A stretch of 64,000 nt of DNA from Sphaerosporella brunnea (taxonomy: Eukaryota > Ascomycota > Pezizomycetes > Pezizales > Pyronemataceae): positions 283,928-347,927 of the forward strand of contig VXIS01000007.1 of the NCBI GenBank assembly GCA_008704415.1. Direction: 5' to 3'. The notes below the pieces were generated by a model, which worked only from the letters and a program-made list of their open reading frames with translations, did no database searches and was not told where the DNA came from. This document shows, one piece after another, positions 1 to 10,748 of the stretch; the stretch's first letter is position 1; the number at the start of each line of letters is the position of its first letter. Both the position numbers and the translations under genes were made by a program.

Positions 1-11
1 GGGGGGGACTC

Positions 12-3000
12 ATGTCAGATCACCAATGGCTGGTCGCTGATAAAACGGACGGCGGGGGAGGATGCGCTCAATGCATTCTTGAGTTTGGTGCAATCGCCAT
101 TCAAGCAGGCATTCACAACAGACGCCTTCATAGCATCTCTGGGATCGTCCATAGGCATATCGGCGCTTATACTGGCGGGATGGTGTGTACTGCGACCATA
201 CCATTCGGTAGTGTACGCTCCAAAGCTGCGAGTGGCGGACGAGAAACGCTCTCTACCGCCGGTTGGGAAGGGATATTTCGCTTGGATTGCGCCATTAATA
301 AAATGCCACGAGAGTGATCTTGTGGATAAGATTGGAATGGATGCAATTATATTCTTGCGGTTCGCACTTCAAACCTGATACAGGAAACGGTCGAGCTCAC
401 TGGTGAACAGGTTCATGAGACTCTGCAGGACACTGTTTTTCTTTCTGGGGATTCTCGGATGTCTCATCATGATCCCAGTAAATGTCAGGTGGGTTGTTGT
501 TCCGGGAGAGCTTTGTATCGGTGTTGACAGTTCCTAGCTGCAACATGAAGAGTCCAGCCTTCAAGGCAACTGCAACGTACAAGCCTGACAAGAGTTGGTT
601 TATGATCATGGCTCCCAATTATACTTGGGGTGAATGCATGTGGGCCCATGTTGTCATCGCGTACCTCTTCACGTTCATTTTGATGTACTTGTTGTGGAAA
701 AACTACCGAGTGAGTGGGCAATCGGCTTTTCCCCGAAACGGCCCGCACTGACTTGATTTCAAGGAGGTAGTTACACTCAGGAAACTTTATTTCGAGAGCC
801 CGGAGTATGTTGACTCTCTGCATGCCAGGACATTAATGGTGAGCCTCATAATCAGATCTTTTGATATGGACGATTGGGAATATCTGATTGTTGCTACTGC
901 AGATCTGGGATATCCCGGGCTCATCCCGTTCAGATGCTGGATTGAGCACGATCGTCAATAGTCTCAGTGTTCCTGCCGATGGTACTGAAAAATGTTCCAT
1001 AGGAAGAAACGTCAAGGAATTGCCCGAATTGATCGAAATGCACGGGAGAGCCGTTCGACGCCTAGAAAAAGTACTAGCCAAATACCTGAAGAATCCCGAT
1101 CGGCTTCCCGCTACCAAGCCACTATGCAAGCCCGATAAAGAGGACAAGGCAATGAACCAGAACATGAAGGTGGACGCTATCGAATACTACAAGCAGAGAA
1201 TCGAAGAATTGGAAAAGCAGATTGTGATTGTGAGAAAAGGCATAGACGACAGAGATGCCATGCCCTACGGCTTCGTCAGCTTTCCCACGATCTCACGCGC
1301 CCACATAACGGCCAAGGCAGCCAGGCACAAACATCCCAAAGGCACGTCTATGCAGCTAGCAACGAAGCCGCAGGACATCATCTGGCAGAACTTGAACAGA
1401 GCTAAAGCAAAGCGGAAATGGAACAGTTTGATTGGACACGTATTGTTCGTCCTCCTGTCGGTGCTCTATGTCATTCCGAACATTCTCATCGCTGTCTTTC
1501 TTTCTAATCTCAACAACATTTCCCTTGTCTGGCCTGCATTCACGCCTCACTTGGCGGCCAACTACAGGATATACACATTTGTCCAGGGATTTCTCGCCCC
1601 AACAATCACCTCGATCATCTACTTGCTGCTTCCTGTGCTGATGAGGAGACTGTCTGCATGGCAAGGGTATTCAATCACCGACGCCACACATATTTAGAGT
1701 GTTCACTGACAATCGTAGCGACATCACCAAATCCTCCAGAGAGAAGCATGTTACTCACAAGCTGTATGTATTCTTCATTCTCAACAATTTGATAATGTTC
1801 ACCTTATTTGGCGTAAGTTTTTGCCTTCGTCTCCTTTCTCTGGTGTGTGCTAAAATGTTCTATTAGACATTCTGGTCTTCTGTCAGGGATCTCATCACGA
1901 TTGTCGATGCAAACGGTTTTAGTTGGACCACGGTCACCGAAGTGCACCTGGGCGATCGAATTGCCGTTGCAATCTTTGATGTTTCCTCGTTCTGGATCAC
2001 ATACCTTCTGCAGAGGAACTTGGGAGCGATTCTCGACTTGGCACAGCTGGTATCTCTCATAGGAAAGAGCTTTAGTATCCACTTCCTATCTCCGACACCG
2101 AGAGAAAAGATCGAATGGACAGCGCCTCCTCCCTTGTGAGTCTCACCCCGGGATACATGATTACTGCTGCTAACAATTAGAAGCGACTATGCCTCCTACT
2201 ATAACTATGTGAGCAGCACCATCTGCCTGTTTGGCCAACGTCGCTGATCCCCTGCAGTTTCTTTTTTACGTCACCATCGCCCTTTGTTTCGCAACAGTCC
2301 AGCCGCTTGTTCTCCCGGTCGCGTTCTTTTACTTCCTCCTGGATTCGTTTCTCAAGAAGTACACCCTAATGTACGTCTTCGTGACCAAAGTCGAGAGCGG
2401 TGGGACCTTCTGGAGGATGATTTTCAACCGTCTCCTGTTTGCAACTGGCTTATTTATATGCGTCGTTGCTCTGATTGTGTGGTCAAGATACAATGGGAGG
2501 ACAGCCTGCACCCTGTTTCCGCTGTTAGTAATCTTGATTCTGTTCAAGATTTACTGCCACCGGACCTTTGACCCAGAAATCCATTATCACATCCGAGGAT
2601 CCGACCGCGACAGCATGCTTAGCGCAAACAACTTCAACCGCAAAGACCGTCTCGACAAACGATACAGCCACCCAGCGTTGCATCGTAACCTTCTGCGGCC
2701 GATGGTGAACGGAAAAGCGGAGCACATGATGGCACAAATATTCGGGAACGGACCGGGTCGGGATGGACAGGGCGGCATCGGAATGGACTCCATGCAGCAC
2801 GGCAAGGCAGGGAAGAAAGTTCCGATCGCAGGGTTCGAGGTAGTGCAGGAGGAAGATATGGACTTTGCAAACTTCAAGAATCGTGCCGAGTTCGGAGACG
2901 ACCACGGCGGTGGAGGAATTCTCTATGGCGATGAGCACAGCATTATGGGAACGATGACCCCGCCGCCAGGTTTTGGATCTCCGGCTTCCTCCCGCCCTGG

Positions 3001-3277
3001 ATCACCGGTTATTGGTCACCAGGTCGCCATGGCCAGTCCCCTTGGCACAGGCGGAAATGCTTTTTCGGGTGGAGGGTATTTCCCTGTTGTGGGACAAGCA
3101 CCACCACGCTCGCCGCACTTCGCACCGGCTTCCTTACACCGTCCCGAGAGTCCGTATGATTACACATATACGGATCACAGGAGCGAAACGGGAAGTGTGA
3201 CACATCTATTAAATGACCAGCATCATCCTGCACCATACCGTTCGCATTATTACGAGGAGTACAGAGGTGATCGTTGA
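12..3277 (+). CDS. CSC1/RSN1-type (DUF221) osmosensitive calcium-permeable cation channel
   Basis: This is a polytopic membrane protein of the CSC1/TMEM63/OSCA family, whose members are mechanically or osmotically gated cation channels. My exon model is 12-359, 411-488, 538-709, 764-838, 903-1666, 1719-1812, 1867-2135, 2181-2208 and 2258-3277, all in phase, giving about 948 residues. The N-terminal RSN1_TM segment (VVYAPKL, ADEKR, GKGYFAW, then FLRFMRLC) is followed by a cytosolic RNA-recognition-like domain holding a coiled stretch (exon 5), then the 7-TM core from exon 5 to the start of exon 9. The roughly 240-residue tail is soluble and rich in Gly, Pro and Ser. The ATG at 12 joins the family frame only if one G is removed from the GGGGG run at 54-58; otherwise the frame is open to base 1 without a Met. 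Family certain; CSC1, RSN1 or PHM7 subgroup not decided. Confidence 0.9.
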
Positions 3278-4424
3278 TAGAGATAGATAAGAATTTCATG
3301 TTTCGGGTATGGTGTTCTGGGGTTTTCGAGTGTTTGTGTATTTTTTTTTTCTAGTCTTTTATTTCGTGGAACTGGGCTTTATTGCTTCGTCATGTACAGA
3401 GGATTGCATATACTTAGGGGTCTGTCTTCGTTTTTCTTCTTCTTTCTTTCCTGTTGGTGGTATCCGAGATTGTTTCTAATGTGCCATGGGTTTGTATGAG
3501 TATCGTTTTTATTTCTGTATGTGCTTTGAATTTTGAGCTCTGTGGAGATGAGTTGGGGACTCGATATCAGTGGAGATATAGGGAATTGCGATATGGCAAT
3601 CGAGTGATATCTTACAGCAAATAGAGCACCACCCTTTTGGCCATTGGGAATTTGTAGATCAATTGCAGCTTCGAAAGTGCTTCGAAGTGAAACAGCCTGA
3701 ACCCACTCCCTACAAAGTCATGATAGACTAAAACCACTTCAAATGATACCTCGTCCTCATTTCCCTCTTCTTAATCACCACATCACTTTCTGACACCAAC
3801 TTCGACCTAGATATGTAAGATACAGACTTACTTAAGTACATACTCTACCCCGTCTGGAAGCAGAACGGAACGGAAACATGGGGATGTAAATAGCAGCCTG
3901 GCTCCTGTCGACCCAGGCGCGCGCAGACTATATGAAGAGTGGCGAACTTTCCAAGACTTCGCAGTTGAGGTGACAAGTCAAGGAGGAGGTGTAAGTTGCA
4001 AAACACAGTCGAAGATGTCTATTGCAGTTTGTTTCGTCTCCGCCAAGTTTAACGGTTAGAGGGTTCAACTCTTCGCCACCTTTTTTTTTTTTTTTTTCCT
4101 TCTAAGAAAGAAAGAAAAAAGAAAAAAGCACTGTGGGTAAGTACATGTACTTAGTTGTACATACTCTACCGTTATGTAAGTGCTCTAGGTGAATACAGTT
4201 AGGCTTGCCTAGAGTACACTTTTGTGGACGAGTGATTGCTCATGAGAAAGCACCTGGGAGTATTCAGCGTTATCAATGGGTGGAAGGGGGCGATGAGTCG
4301 TTGTCATTGAAAGTTAACATATATTTACCAGTGGGAGAGGAGCCCTCAACCCCCATCCCAACAATCCCGCCGTGTCTTTCTCAAAACCCACAAACACAAA
4401 CACGTTTAAACACCTTCCCCCAGC
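3278..4424. other. Intergenic stretch with a 17-T run
   Basis: This holds the T-rich 3' flank of the channel gene and no convincing reading frame. A run of 17 T lies at 4081-4097, followed by an A/G-rich stretch. I looked for a tRNA before the T run (a GGTTCAA-like box at about 4062) and could not fold one. Confidence 0.6.
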
Positions 4425-4768
4425 ATGTCAACCTCCAACTACCACCTGATAGCACCAGACCACACAAAAAAAAACCCCTACGGGGTGTATGTCCCACGCC
4501 ATTCGGACGCGCGAGCCGTGTGCTGACGCATAGAAGGTTTTCCAACGGCTACTTCTCTGCGTCCCCGAACCCTGCCATAGCAGTGGCGCAGCCACCAATG
4601 GCGCTTGTTCGGGCCGCCGCGTTGGAGCAGAGGGTTCACATAGTGACGGTGAAGGAGAGGCTCGCCGACCAGGTGAGGCAGATGGCGCTTGCTCAGGCCG
4701 ATGTTACCGCTGCGTTGGATCAGAGGGCTATGACGTTGAGGTTGGAGAAGGCTTGGAAGAGAGTTTAG
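4425..4768 (+). CDS. Possible small two-exon gene, unknown function
   Basis: An ATG at 4425 opens a frame of 31 codons to 4517. A GTGTGCTGAC-type donor at 4518 and a CAG acceptor ending at 4591 give a 74-nt intron, after which the frame continues to a stop at 4766-4768. The product would be about 89 residues. It starts MSTSNYHLIAPD and ends in an Ala/Leu/Arg-rich helix with near-heptad spacing (ALEQRV, ERLADQVRQM, ALDQRAM, LEKAWKRV) that could form a coiled coil. I do not recognise a family. The frame could equally be chance: there is no second domain, and the opposite strand is also open (4478-4939). Confidence 0.3.
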
Positions 4769-5112
4769 GGATTCAGTGTTCCTGGTTATATAGCTAGCCA
4801 GCCTAAAAGCCACTACGCCTGGCTTTTGGGGCCGGCTATTAGGAACACCGGGTGGATTGGCGACCTGCTGTGCAGAAGGAAGTTCCTTAAATATATTGAT
4901 CGGCCAAACAAGTCCGGCTATTAGCAGAGATTGCTCCAAGGAATTGAAGCTTCTAATTGTGGTCTACTGTGACTAGTACTGCGGATTGCTTGCGCAATAT
5001 CACGAATAAGAGCCAGTAGTGAAAAAGACTGGAAATATGCAACAGCCTGTGTATTTGACTACATGCAAGCATCTGCTTAGATACCCATACCACCAGTGAC
5101 CTATGTTCCTCG
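4769..5112. other. Intergenic, nothing recognised
   Basis: This is the short gap between the possible small gene and the 3' end of the convergent reductase gene. I see no gene, repeat or motif in it. Confidence 0.5.
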
Positions 5113-6059
5113 TCAGCCTTCCTCCAGTGCCTTCCCATAGTTCCCAAGAAATCTCACCTCCAAACAATGCCCGGAGACATAACTGGACAACGGGCTGGCG
5201 AGCATGAGGATACTCATTGCCGCCTCCACCGGAGTTCCAGCACGTCTCAGGGGGACTAGCTGGTATCCCTGCGCGGCCTTCTGTTGCGCCTTTGGAATTC
5301 CCAACGCAATCCTCTCCCCACCGACCTCGGCAAACGCGCCGGCCTCTTTCTCCTGCGTCAACCTTGTAGCCACAGTTCCAAACGCCACAGTATTTGCGCG
5401 CACGCCGAACGCGGGGCCCCACTCCTTTGCAATCGTCTTAGTCAACCCAAGAATGCCCATCTTCGCCGTCGCATAGTTTGCCTGTCCAGCATTGCCGTGA
5501 ATGCCGGATGTGGAGGAGACATTGGTGATGCTGCGGCTTTCGCCGTCTTTGACGCGGAAGTAGGGTGCTGCTGCTCGCACTAGCATGAACGGTGCCCGCG
5601 TGTGTAGGTTCATGATCATGTCCCATTGCTTGTCTGTGGTCTTGTGGATCACACCATCCCAGGTGAAGCCAGCCTATCCTCACCCCCATTAACGCCAGTC
5701 CCCAGGTCCCAGGTGCATCAACTCACGTTGTTTACGATATGATGAATCTTCCCACCACCCAACCTCGCGGCTTCGTTGATAATCCGATCAATCGTTGCCT
5801 GCTCCATGATGTCGCCCGCTACAGCCACAGCTTGACCACCCGCATCTGTGATCCTCTTGACAGTTTCGGCAGCCTTGGAAGCGTCCAAGTCGGCCACAAC
5901 TACTCGGGCACCCTCCTTGGCGAAAAGCACCGCGGTCTCGGCTCCGATGCCCTGGCCGGCTCCGGTGACAATCGCGGTTTGGTTCGCAAGCATCCCCTGG
6001 GAGAAAGTGTTGGAGAGGTGGCCCTGCACCTGGACGAGACGATCGGCAGGAGTAGACAT
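5113..6059 (-). CDS. Short-chain dehydrogenase/reductase, 3-oxoacyl-[ACP] reductase-like
   Basis: An NAD(P)H-dependent reductase of the classical SDR family, closest in motif layout to FabG-type 3-ketoacyl reductases. Exons on the minus strand are 6059-5727 and 5673-5113, with a 53-nt intron (5674-5726), giving 297 residues. Visible motifs in order: cofactor glycines TGAGQGIG (residues 32-39), acidic VVADLD after strand 2, the NNAG motif rebuilt exactly across the splice (about 110-113), catalytic Ser in NVSSTSG (about 163-165) and YATAK with Tyr178 and Lys182. The C-terminus YVSGHCLEV is the usual SDR ending, extended by about 14 residues. There is a short N-terminal extension but no clear targeting signal and no PTS1. 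Its start faces the CENP-H gene across 675 bp. Substrate unknown. Confidence 0.88.
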
Positions 6060-6734
6060 TTTTGTTACGCCTAGTGGTATATATGTTGCGTGGGGAAGTC
6101 TGGTTGTTGTTGTTATTCTTGGGAGCGGCCCAGCTCTTATATAAATTCGAGGGTTGGAATCTGCCGCATATGCGTGGCCCGAGCCGAGGCTTCTGCATTG
6201 AGAATCCTTGTCGATGCGGTGGATTTGCACGGCTGTCACTCGGACTTCAACGGACATATCGCCTGGGCGTTGATAAACGCTAGTTGGGCAAGTACGTTCT
6301 GCTCCTGACAGAGTAAAATCGCCTCGATCTTGGGGCTTGTTTTCCTCAACATGGCCCCTCGGAGAATGACCAAGTTTGACTAGTTATAGTACAGTCCACA
6401 ACTACCACGCATTCATGTCTTCGCCAGCGGCTTCTGGTGGAGGGTCTGTTTACCGAGGTCAATCGGCTCAGCCTATTACTGACGTAAGCGTTCCGCTGTC
6501 GTGTGGGAAGATGAAATCCCGGCGAGCCATGACTGTTCTGGTGGGTGCTTTATCAGATTTTGGCTTCACCGAAAATCACTCGACTAACTCCATCGCGGTG
6601 TGATGCACTCCATCCTACTCGAGTAAAGCTCGAAAGATTCGACAAACCCTTACCCAGACTCCTTGTGTAACCAGGGCCTCGCGCGACGCGTCCCCGCCAA
6701 TGGTCACCTGCGCGCCCAACCTCGACCCGTCGTA
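6060..6734. promoter_or_regulatory. Divergent intergenic region between the reductase and CENP-H genes
   Basis: These 675 bp separate two divergently transcribed genes and must hold both promoters. Open frames in it are short and lack family resemblance. I could not name individual sites. Confidence 0.4.
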
Positions 6735-7513
6735 ATGGACACCCTCCAAAACACCTGTCTCTCCCTGCTGCTCGCAACGCAATCCCACGTCGTCGGTTTC
6801 CCGCACCTCACACCCAGCAGCGCCAATGACAGCCTCGAAAGCGTACTAAACGACAAGGAGCGGCAGCTCCTCGAGCTCTACGACAAACTCTCGCGCGTGA
6901 AACTTGAACGGCGAATACTCGAAGCGGAGCTAGCGGCGACGCGGGAAGCAGGAGGTTCTTCCCCCTCCCCCCACTCCCGCACAATCCGGCAGCTGACATT
7001 ATGGTGACGGCAGAGCCGACGACGGAGCCGCCCAAAGAAACAGATCTTATCGCCGCACGCGCAGACCGGATCTTGCTGGAAACTGCTACGGCTTCCATCA
7101 TATCTGCTTTTCCCGTGATTCATACTGTGCACCCCGATTATCAGAGCCCCGCACCCCCGCCCGCTTTAACGGCCATGATAAAGCGCCGCGACGACATGGC
7201 GCAGACGCATGCGAACCTTTCGAATGCTGTCGCGCTGGCGAATGAGGAGCTTCTCAGTGTGCTGCAGGCGGTGGAGAAAGTGAAGGGCGAGAACAAATCG
7301 TTGACGGAGCAGTTGTTGGAGTTGGTAAAAGAGCGCGGGACGCAGGTGGACAGGGGGGAGGTGTGGACCAAGACCAAGGAAGAGCTGGACAAGGCTCTGG
7401 CGAGCTGGGAGGTTGCGAGGAATGTTGCGTCTGCGGTTATAGTAGGCAGCGGGGTGGATTGGGTTAGAGATAAGGAGCTGAGGGAGTTGGTGCTGGCTTG
7501 TGGGGATGATTAA
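6735..7513 (+). CDS. Centromere protein H (CENP-H) family kinetochore subunit
   Basis: This is a fungal CENP-H homologue (relative of Fta3 and Mcm16), a coiled-coil subunit of the constitutive centromere-associated network. Exons are 6735-6954 and 7014-7513; the 59-nt intron rejoins the frame exactly and gives 239 residues. The N-terminal part has a helix with the pattern ERQLLELYDKLSRVKLERR. The middle contains HPDYQSPAP, followed by a long coiled coil (residues about 130-180, IKRRDDMAQTHANL through LLELVKER). The end, ASAVIVGSGVDW followed by RDKELREL, is the conserved C-terminal signature I know from filamentous-fungal CENP-H proteins. The gene converges with the small membrane-protein gene; the stops are 134 bp apart. 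Confidence 0.8.
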
Positions 7514-7647
7514 TGAGCGGAGACTCTCGTGATGATGCACCCAATCGCGGTGATATGCATGATACTCGTCATAAACGTATACCCAACCAAGTAAATGGTA
7601 TCTACACGTCGCGCAAAGGAAATGCTTGCCGTGTCCCCAGAATCTCC

Positions 7648-8017
7648 TCAGTCATCCTTTATATGACCACTCCGGGGCACCTCCTCCGCATCGCTCGAAC
7701 TATTGCTACTACTATTACTACTACTCCCACTGAAACCCTCAGTCGTATCGACCGCCGGCAGCGGCTGCGTCCCTCTCAGCGCCGCATGGAAGGATCTCCA
7801 TAGATACAAGAAGGCATCATAAACGATCATGGAAATACCGGGGAACAGGAGCAACATTCCTATCGCGAACTTTTATCACCTGGTCAGAAACAGAACTGCA
7901 AGGTTTGTGGAGGCTGGGGGGGGGGGGGGATACGGCGATGCGGACGGTCCAGGACTCTAGTATTATGAGGGCTCGCAGGAGCGGCTCGGGTACGATGTTG
8001 CTGAAAGCCGCGTCCAT
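7648..8017 (-). CDS. Small membrane protein, unknown function
   Basis: Two exons on the minus strand, 8017-7934 and 7869-7648, separated by a 64-nt intron containing a 14-G run (7916-7929 on the plus strand). The product is 101 residues. An amphipathic N-terminus (MDAAFSNIVPEPLLRALIIL) leads into a hydrophobic stretch rebuilt across the splice (about residues 20-50, ending MIVYDAFLYLW), so one or two membrane passes are likely. The tail is low complexity: Ser/Asn repeats, then acidic and basic residues. I do not recognise a named family. Its start faces HOM6 across 443 bp. Confidence 0.55.
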
Positions 8018-8460
8018 GTTAGGTTATGCGTGTGTATGTTTTGGGGTGATGATGATGATAATGATGATGGCGCTGGTGGAGTGATGAGTGAGCTGAGTAA
8101 CCACCCACGTTCTCGCTTCTTAGTACCTTAATATAGTCGCCATCATCTATCATCTAATTATCCCTTCAATAGCAACCATCTGGAACTCTGGGCAAACGTT
8201 CTGGACGTAGCCTGGGAATACGGTTGCGCGAACTGTGAGACGAGATGGTGCCGCCGCGTCGATGTCTCGACTCCCATGTATTTTACTGCTCTAGAAACCG
8301 GAGGCTAGGCGTGGGGTGTGGGGTGGGGAGGGTGCATGTAGGGCTGAGGGCAAGGTCAAAATTCTTTTCGCAATTCTACCCCGCAATTGTTTGTTCTCCA
8401 CAACGCAGCAAGCAATAATTGTCAATCGGAGAGCAATACATAACTATCACTCAAAACAAC
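8018..8460. promoter_or_regulatory. Divergent promoter region of the small membrane protein and HOM6
   Basis: This 443-bp gap lies between two divergent start codons. It includes ATG/GAT-rich repeats near 8045-8070 and A/C-rich sequence directly before the HOM6 start. No binding site was identified with confidence. Confidence 0.4.
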
Positions 8461-9778
8461 ATGCCGAACGTTCACGTAGCTATCATCGGTGTGGGCTCCC
8501 CCTCGCTGAATTGTGTGAGAGTGGGAGAACTGATGGTGCTATGTACTTGCGCAGGTGCTGGAGGTGTCGGAAAGGCCTTCATTTCGCAGCTTGCCGGCTA
8601 CGCCACCCGTAACCCGTCGGCCTCGCTCGCCACGATCCTTATTTCCCGCTCGAGCAAGGCGTTGGTTTCTAGGGACTACTCTCCGTTGAACCTTAACAGC
8701 TGGTCCCAGGACTTGGCCTCCGCCGCCGCTACAGCCCCATTGGCTTACCCCACCGAGGCCCTCGAGTTCCTCAAGGCCGCTCCCGGCCCCGTCATCCTCG
8801 TCGACAACACCTCTGATGAGAGCCTGGCGAAGTCATACCCGTTGTTCCTGAGCAACGGGATCCACATTGTGACGCCCAACAAGAAGGGATTCTCTAGCGA
8901 TATCGGCCTGTGGAAGGATATTTACGCTGCTGCCGCCAATGGAGGAAACCCCAAGGGCGGTTACGTTTTCCACGAGGCCACCGTAGGTGCTGGTCTTCCG
9001 GTTTTGAGCACGCTTAAGGAGCTGGTCGAGACCGGCGACAAGATTGAGAAGATCGAGGGTATCTTCTCGGGAACTATGAGCTTCCTTTTCAATAGCTTTG
9101 CACCTCTGGACGGTAACAACGGCGGCAAGGGATTCGCGGCCTGCGTCAAGGAGGCGCAGCAATTAGGATACACCGAGCCTGACCCTCGTGATGACCTCAA
9201 TGGTCTCGATGTTGCCCGCAAACTCACCATCCTCGCCCGTCTTTCCGGCCTGGAGGTTGCGTCACCGACCTCGTTCCCAATCCAGTCCCTGATCCCCGGC
9301 CCTCTGGAGTCGGCGAAGAGTGCGGACGAGTTCCTGGAGGGGCTGGGTGCCTTTGATGGCGATATGACGAAGATCAAGGAGGAGGCTGAGGCCAAGGGAG
9401 CAGTGGTACGATACGTCGGTAGCCTGAACGTCGAAACAAAGGAGGTGAAAGTGGGGCTCCAAACGTAAGTTGATTTAGCAGCAGAGTACCCTGGCTTTCG
9501 TCCCACCAATCTGATAACGGGCAAAAAAATCTGATAAATCTTGTAGCTTCGACAAGGGTAGTTCGATTGCGGGACTAAAGGGAAGCGACAACATCATCAG
9601 CTTCTACACCGAGAGATATGGCGGCAATCCTCTCATTGTTCAGGGAGCGGGGTAATTATTATTTCTCATTGCCGGAGTCGTGATGGTTTGCTGACGATTC
9701 AATCGCAGTGCCGGTGCGGATGTGACCGCGATGGGTGTTCTCGGTGACTTAATCAAGGTGTTGCAGAGGTTGAAGTAG
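8461..9778 (+). CDS. HOM6: Homoserine dehydrogenase
   Basis: Homoserine dehydrogenase reduces aspartate semialdehyde to homoserine with NAD(P)H, the branch step toward threonine, methionine and isoleucine. Exons are 8461-8488, 8555-9464, 9547-9651 and 9709-9778, giving 370 residues against 359 in yeast Hom6. The first intron splits the cofactor loop, and splicing rebuilds AIIGAGGVGKAF. Other landmarks are ILVDNTS, TPNKK, HEATVGAGLP, GIFSGT and the family signature LGYTEPDPRDDLNGLDVARK, which contains the catalytic Asp and Lys. The C-terminus IVQGAGAGADVTAMGV closes the nucleotide-binding domain. It is a stand-alone fungal enzyme without an aspartokinase domain. The unspliced first intron is open in frame, so a naive reading would start upstream; the ATG at 8461 is the family start. 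Confidence 0.96.
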
Positions 9779-10748
9779 ATGTCTAGACTTTTTTTTGTTG
9801 GGGGGGGGGGGGGGCATACACAAGTAGAACACAGAAAAAAATGGAGATGTGCGACAGGCTGCAGAAAAACATCGTTTGATGAACCAGTGATATTCTGGAA
9901 GGGACCGTTCGGGCGCCTATCGGAGTTCTGAGAGCACTCTCTGCTCCATCATCCATCCACGATAAAGTTGCCTATCACCTTTCAACTCCACGAATGTCTC
10001 CCTCGTTGCAGCTGTTCCAAGCGGAGTTTTCCTATTTTGTGCGGATCCGACAGTCAATGCCAACGCCATTCATTGCACTGCAGGATGCAGCAGAAGCCGA
10101 AGCCCTTCGGAAAAACGCAACGAGGCAAACACACAGCCACGGCAGCCTTCGCGGTAACCACACGTGCCCGGTGAAGAGCTCTCTCCGCTATCTTCGAGCG
10201 ATGAAACAACGTTTCTGCTCGGGCCCACGGTTTGGGATGGCGCAGCAGCGGCAGCAGCAACTGTCAGTTCATTCATTCTAAAGGATCTGCCGGCGGTGGG
10301 CAGAGAGACACGTTGAGCAATGTCTCCCACTCTGCTCCTTTGGGAAAACGCGAACGCCGTCGAGAAGAGCAACAGCCCAACCAAATCCAACCACACCCAA
10401 CGGCCTTCCCGAATCGAAACTCAATTTCCCGCTAAACCCCAAGCTTCAACCCTTTCCCACCCCCCCCCCCCCCCCCACAAAACCCCGTGCCCATCCATTC
10501 ACCGTGTCCTGTACCTGGCGCCCTATCCAACATAAAGCCCTTCCGTTGCCCCTCCAACTGCCTGCCTCCATTCCTCTCCCTTCCTCCAACTCCTCCTTCC
10601 TCTGCTCCCTTTACCCTTCTTCTCTTTCAAAAGCTTTCCGTGTGCTTCGTGTTGTGCCTACCCACTCACCCCCGTGCAAGCTTTCCGAGACAATCAATCG
10701 CATCACTTTTTTCCCGCACCAGCTCCTTACTTCACCAATTCAACAAAA
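9779..10748. promoter_or_regulatory. HOM6-ERG13 intergenic region with pyrimidine-rich leader
   Basis: The region begins with a 15-G run (9800-9814) just after HOM6. The 300 bases before the ERG13 start are strongly C/T-rich, with a 17-C run at 10460-10476, as is common for leaders of highly expressed fungal housekeeping genes. Open frames here are by-products of that composition. Confidence 0.5.

Noticed and set aside
12..317. 101-codon frame from the ATG at 12
   Set aside because: Only its first 15 codons make sense; after the G run the conserved channel protein is in the next frame.
4040..4100. Possible tRNA (GGTTCAACTC followed by a T run)
   Set aside because: The bases do not form a T-arm stem and there is no D-arm or acceptor pair upstream.
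8419..8554. HOM6 start upstream at 8419 without intron
   Set aside because: The unspliced frame is open by chance but breaks the nucleotide-binding loop; splicing 8489-8554 restores GAGGVG.
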